Origin: an uncultured Flavobacteriaceae bacterium
GTDB lineage: Bacteria > Bacteroidota > Bacteroidia > Flavobacteriales > Flavobacteriaceae
Length of the DNA: 64,000 bases
Direction: 5' to 3'
NCBI GenBank assembly: GCA_947493175.1
Contig: CANLQD010000002.1
Coordinates: 124,001 to 188,000 of the forward strand
The notes under the pieces were generated by a model that made no database searches, was not told the origin of the DNA, and saw only the letters and a program-made list of their open reading frames with translations. The translations under genes were made by a program, and so were the position numbers. This document shows positions 63,117 through 64,000 of the stretch, one piece after another (the first letter of the stretch is position 1; each line of letters starts with the position of its first letter).

Positions 63117-63782
63117 ATGAACGTGCACATTCACCCAAGTTGGAAGGAACAATTGGCAAATGAATTTGAACAGCCCTATTTTCAGCTTTTGGTACAATTT
63201 GTAAAAAAAGAATACACCCAACACACCTGCTACCCCAAAGGAAAAGACATTTTTGCCGCTTTTGACCACAGTCCGTTTGACCGAACAAAGGTAGTGATCA
63301 TTGGTCAGGACCCTTATCATGGCCCAAATCAGGCGAACGGACTTTGTTTTTCGGTAAACGATGGGATTCCCCACCCTCCATCGTTGATCAATATTTTTAA
63401 GGAAATCCAGACCGATTTGGGTGTGCCTTATCCGCAAAGTGGTAATCTGGAACGTTGGGCAGACCAGGGGGTACTGCTTTTAAATGCTACGCTTACCGTT
63501 CGGGCGCACCAAGCGGGAAGCCATCAGGGAAAAGGCTGGGAGACCTTTACCGATGCCGTTATTCGCAAGGTTTCCTCGGAGCGTGAAGGCTTGGTATTTT
63601 TGCTGTGGGGTGGTTTTGCCAAAAAGAAAGCAGGCCTGATCGATAGTGCCAAGCACCACATTCTCACATCGGGCCACCCTTCACCCTTGAGTGCCAATCG
63701 GGGGCTGTGGTTCGGGAACAGACATTTTAGCACGGCGAATGATGTGCTACTTAAAAACGGTTCAACACCCATTAAGTGGTAA
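63117..63782 (+). CDS. ung: Uracil-DNA glycosylase, family 1
   Basis: 221 residues: VVIIGQDPYHGPNQANGLCFSV (catalytic Asp in GQDPYHG), PPSLINIFKEI, GVLLLNATLTVRAHQAGSH, FLLWGGFAKKK and the leucine-loop HHILTSGHPSPLSANRGLWFGNRHFS with catalytic His. It excises uracil from DNA after cytosine deamination or dUTP misincorporation. The length matches family 1 UDG. Divergent from mutS2, 176 bases between start codons. Confidence 0.97.
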   Translation: MNVHIHPSWKEQLANEFEQPYFQLLVQFVKKEYTQHTCYPKGKDIFAAFDHSPFDRTKVVIIGQDPYHGPNQANGLCFSVNDGIPHPPSLINIFKEIQTDLGVPYPQSGNLERWADQGVLLLNATLTVRAHQAGSHQGKGWETFTDAVIRKVSSEREGLVFLLWGGFAKKKAGLIDSAKHHILTSGHPSPLSANRGLWFGNRHFSTANDVLLKNGSTPIKW

Positions 63783-63805
63783 TAGGACCGTAGCTTTCCA
63801 AGTTT

Positions 63806-64000
63806 TCAATCCAAATAACTGATCAATCCGATGGCAAAGTAGTAGGGCACGTCCCAAGCCTCTTGCGTGCTCCATTCTACCAAATTCTGTGTTTCTAAAT
63901 ACGGCCGGTCGTTCGGAGTCCCCAAGAAACCGATCAGCGGGGCCGACGGTATTTTATAATTCATAAAAGAGGCGGGAATGGGGTGTTTAAAGCCCACCCC
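63806..64000 (-). CDS. C-terminal part of an unidentified protein (runs off the window)
   Basis: 65 codons including the stop, open to the right edge, so the true start is outside the window. The end reads ...IPASFMNYKIPSAPLIGFLGTPNDRPYLETQNLVEWSTQEAWDVPYYFAIGLISYLD. The alternating aromatic pattern would fit an envelope protein, but no family is recognised from this piece. Convergent with ung, 23 bases apart. Confidence 0.6.
   Translation of the reverse strand, partial: GVGFKHPIPASFMNYKIPSAPLIGFLGTPNDRPYLETQNLVEWSTQEAWDVPYYFAIGLISYLD

Noticed and set aside
1..64000. CRISPR arrays, insertion sequences, tRNA or rRNA genes
   Set aside because: No regularly spaced repeats, transposase motifs, cloverleaf-like or rRNA-like segments were recognised on reading either strand.

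Overview
The window looks like a chromosomal segment of a marine member of the Flavobacteriaceae (Bacteroidota). This is an inference from gene content: a very large secreted protein with a type IX secretion (T9SS) C-terminal sorting domain, many short 'lipobox' lipoproteins, a GH16 laminarinase-type lipoprotein, a SusC-like TonB plug module, a fused E1 alpha/beta dehydrogenase, and several matches to the Bacteroidota promoter pattern TTG-N18-23-TAnnTTTG. No rRNA, tRNA, insertion sequence, phage, integrase or CRISPR array was recognised. It reads as a core chromosome with accessory single genes.

Layout. 1-9.3 kb: the 3' end of a PcrA/UvrD helicase, a GH16 glucanase, two lipoproteins and a 1,424-residue T9SS-exported propeller protein, a zinc-ribbon membrane protein, an NAD(P)-binding reductase and TsaC. 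9.5-13.6 kb: an OmpA lipoprotein, a GT2 glycosyltransferase, an HsdR_N-like nuclease domain protein, HolA and DoxX. 13.6-21.2 kb: a kinase/phospholyase fusion, a DoxX operon beside a membrane-anchored AraC regulator, and the fused branched-chain-type E1. 21.3-29.2 kb: an outer-membrane protein with a degenerate M1-peptidase domain, a LOG-family protein, UvrA, a small Tudor-like protein and an L,D-transpeptidase. 29.4-38.2 kb: a nucleoside hydrolase, a putative DNA-repair pair divergent from a LexA-like S24 repressor, GNAT, a GluR0-type channel, gamma-glutamyltransferase and AcpH. 38.2-51.5 kb: GlmM, an LpxL-like acyltransferase, rhomboid, a propeller lipoprotein, a TlpA-like protein, a porin-like protein, an FAD/FeS dehydrogenase, LpxH-like, AroC and a dicarboxylate/glutamate symporter. 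51.6-54.6 kb: a tightly overlapping three-gene operon (ATP-grasp ligase, N-formylglutamate-amidohydrolase-like, DUF1704/QEGLA metallopeptidase). 54.6-64 kb: a lipoprotein, a MuiA-like protein carrying a TonB plug, a TPR-CPBP protease, a DCC protein, a LuxR remnant, MutS2 and Ung.

The two best candidates for under-described biology are (1) the ATP-grasp / amidohydrolase / DUF1704 operon, whose combination suggests synthesis and trimming of a peptide or of a peptide modification, and (2) the repressor module at 30.4-33.4 kb. In the second, an autocleavable-type S24 repressor faces a radical-SAM/DNA-repair gene pair across about 120 bp holding three copies of a GGAAATAATCC-like palindrome placed on the predicted promoters.

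Also notable are four unusual domain architectures: a MuiA-like protein with a TonB plug but no barrel, a pseudo-M1 domain plus barrel, a kinase plus phospholyase fusion, and a GluR0-like channel. All functions are read from sequence motifs and family knowledge; no database search was possible.
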